Shown one piece after another: positions 37,669 to 38,960 of a stretch of DNA of 38,960 bases. Both the position numbers and the translations under genes were made by a program. Below the pieces are notes generated by a model. It was not told the DNA's origin. It did no database searches and saw only the letters and a list, made by a program, of their open reading frames with translations. Within the stretch, counting starts at the first letter, position 1; each line of letters opens with the position of its first letter. The stretch lies in assembly GCA_024689285.1 (NCBI GenBank), contig JAILDR010000006.1, positions 1 through 38,960 on the forward strand. The letters run 5' to 3'. The stretch is from Bacteroidales bacterium (GTDB lineage: Bacteria > Bacteroidota > Bacteroidia > Bacteroidales > F082).

Positions 37669-38960
37669 ATGAAAAAGAGATTTTTACCTTTCATTATGGC
37701 GGTCTTGGTCTTTGGCCAATTCGCCATTGCTGACAATGGCGGTCACTACGTGCCGCGCACACAAGGAAACACTACGGCTGAAAGTTTCATGGGCAGTCTG
37801 CGTGCCAACCAACACACGGGTCTCATCGATCCCGCTTGGATGCTGCAAGCCGCTCAAAACCAAACTAAAGAAACCAACGCCGGCGATTTGTATTGGATTA
37901 GCATGGGTCCTGACAACATGGGCGGTCAAACCACAGCAGTCCTTTATGACAACCAAACCAATTGGGTCTACATCGGCTCAAAGGGCGGTGGCGTTTATGT
38001 AACCTACAACGGTGGTATTACTTGGCATCAGTTAGGTGGCCTTGACCTTATGGTCAGCTGCATGGCCCAAGACGCTGACGGTCTCATTTATGTGGGTACC
38101 GGCGACTGTGGCAGCATGACGGCTGAATACAATGGCCTCAGCCAGCAGGGTTACGACAACAGCTTCATCGGTACGGGCATCTATACCGTTGATGCCGAAG
38201 GCAACTTCACCCTGATGACCTCCACTGAGCCTACGCTCAATGCCGTTTCGGATTGGTCGTTTGTCAACGACCTTGCCGTTTCGGGCAATAAGCTCTTCGC
38301 CGCTACCAATACGGGCTTGAGGTACACCACCGACAAGGGCGCCACTTGGACTACCCTTATCGAAGGTGTTGCTATGGAAGTGAAGCCTCTCAGCGACGGT
38401 ACCATTATGGCCTCTGTTGACGGCAAGCTTTATATCGGCACTACCGAGGAGATGGTCTGCCACTCGACGGATGGTAACAGCGCAACGTATGACGATAATA
38501 ACAACATCATCGCTCTCCCGAAAGCCGCAGGCTTGCTCGACATCGCCTTTGCCCCGAGCAATGAGAATGTGATGTATGCTTCTTGCGTCAATGCAAGCGG
38601 TGCCCACACTGGCATCTATGTGTCATACGACGGTGGTGAGATTTGGGCTGTCGCTCTGCCTGCCGTCGGCCAAAACCTCGGCAATAACGTCTATGGCGGA
38701 TATGGCCTTTACAACCATGGTATCGTGGTTGACCCCGAAAACGAAGGCCGTCTCTTCATCCTTGGTTACTATCTGTGGAAGATTGAGAAATCCAGTACTG
38801 ATGGCTACTACCTTTGCGAGGAAGTGACCAACCAGTCAATGTATATGTTGCCTAGCTATTTGCACGCTGGCCTCCACGCCTTGGCTTTCAATCCTAAGGA
38901 TGCTACCAAGTGCTATTTCGGCACCGACGGTGGTATCTACAAAGCCACGAAGTCGGGTGG
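37669..38960 (+). CDS. Secreted beta-propeller (BNR/Asp-box) protein, 3' end outside window
   Basis: The open frame starts with a Sec signal peptide (MKKRFLPFIMAVLVFGQFAIA, about 21 residues) and is still open at the right edge after 430 codons. It shows repeated beta-propeller blades with Asp-box-like loops: YNGGITWHQL, TDKGATWTTL and SYDGGEIWAV, plus strands such as DNQTNWVYIGSKGGGVYV and PKDATKCYFGTDGGIYKA. This is a sortilin or BNR-repeat type fold, used by sialidase-like and many unknown secreted proteins; sialidase catalytic residues are not seen. The start is supported by its promoter and the clear signal peptide. A type IX sorting domain would be expected at the missing C-terminus but is not visible. 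Confidence 0.8.
   Translation, partial: MKKRFLPFIMAVLVFGQFAIADNGGHYVPRTQGNTTAESFMGSLRANQHTGLIDPAWMLQAAQNQTKETNAGDLYWISMGPDNMGGQTTAVLYDNQTNWVYIGSKGGGVYVTYNGGITWHQLGGLDLMVSCMAQDADGLIYVGTGDCGSMTAEYNGLSQQGYDNSFIGTGIYTVDAEGNFTLMTSTEPTLNAVSDWSFVNDLAVSGNKLFAATNTGLRYTTDKGATWTTLIEGVAMEVKPLSDGTIMASVDGKLYIGTTEEMVCHSTDGNSATYDDNNNIIALPKAAGLLDIAFAPSNENVMYASCVNASGAHTGIYVSYDGGEIWAVALPAVGQNLGNNVYGGYGLYNHGIVVDPENEGRLFILGYYLWKIEKSSTDGYYLCEEVTNQSMYMLPSYLHAGLHALAFNPKDATKCYFGTDGGIYKATKSG

Noticed and set aside
1..38960. tRNA, rRNA, CRISPR array, prophage or integrated element
   Set aside because: No cloverleaf T-arm sequence, repeat-spacer array, integrase or structural phage genes were seen; the BRO-N gene alone is not enough to call a prophage.

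Overview
The window comes from a chromosome of the phylum Bacteroidota, most likely an uncultured member of the order Bacteroidales. Four things point there: many promoters carry the Bacteroidota -7 element TAnnTTTG; there is a full batABCDE aerotolerance locus; several secreted proteins end in the type IX secretion sorting domain (YPNP...K); and lipoproteins and Fn3-like/FISUMP-like surface proteins are present. No rRNA, tRNA, CRISPR array, complete insertion sequence or prophage was recognised.

Layout. 1-2419: the end of an unknown gene, then two lipoproteins, one with Fn3-like repeats and a FISUMP-like domain and one with a DnaJ-type cysteine cluster. 2588-3932: a duplicated DUF4160/DUF2442 pair with an XRE regulator between the copies; the first DUF4160 is broken. 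3937-4934: a YbaK deacylase and an acetyltransferase. 5005-10843: a tightly spaced plus-strand run of Mrp ATPase, NifU-like scaffold, a type IX-sorted protein, a secreted protein of unknown function, a degenerate methyltransferase-like protein and a cobalamin adenosyltransferase. 10929-11150: a DUF2795 gene with a textbook promoter and two tandem terminators. 11151-11815: a gene-poor gap with a 49-bp near-perfect palindrome. 11816-15052: a large MMPL/RND transporter.

15071-24736 is all on the minus strand: lptF-like permease, two GT4 glycosyltransferases, a BRO-N protein coupled to a small secreted protein, the ABC-F factor EttA and a C10 cysteine protease. A divergent small PAS protein follows (24798-25133), then pta-ackA on the minus strand (25182-27518), the acetyl-CoA to acetate/ATP pathway. 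After a 671-nt gap, 28190-37495 is the aerotolerance operon: MoxR ATPase, DUF58, an accessory membrane protein, BatA, BatB, BatC, BatD and BatE. MoxR-type ATPases probably act on the vWA proteins, and the TPR proteins probably scaffold the envelope complex. The window closes inside a secreted beta-propeller protein.

The most unusual features are a BatC with four inserted InlB-like repeats, oriented arrays of a degenerate AACAATTM octamer just before the start codons of several genes (GT4, ackA, pta, moxR), and two families of REP-like palindromes. One REP unit encodes the C-terminal tail of a glycosyltransferase, and an octamer array encodes the tail of LptF. All calls rest on reading the sequence; no database search was run.
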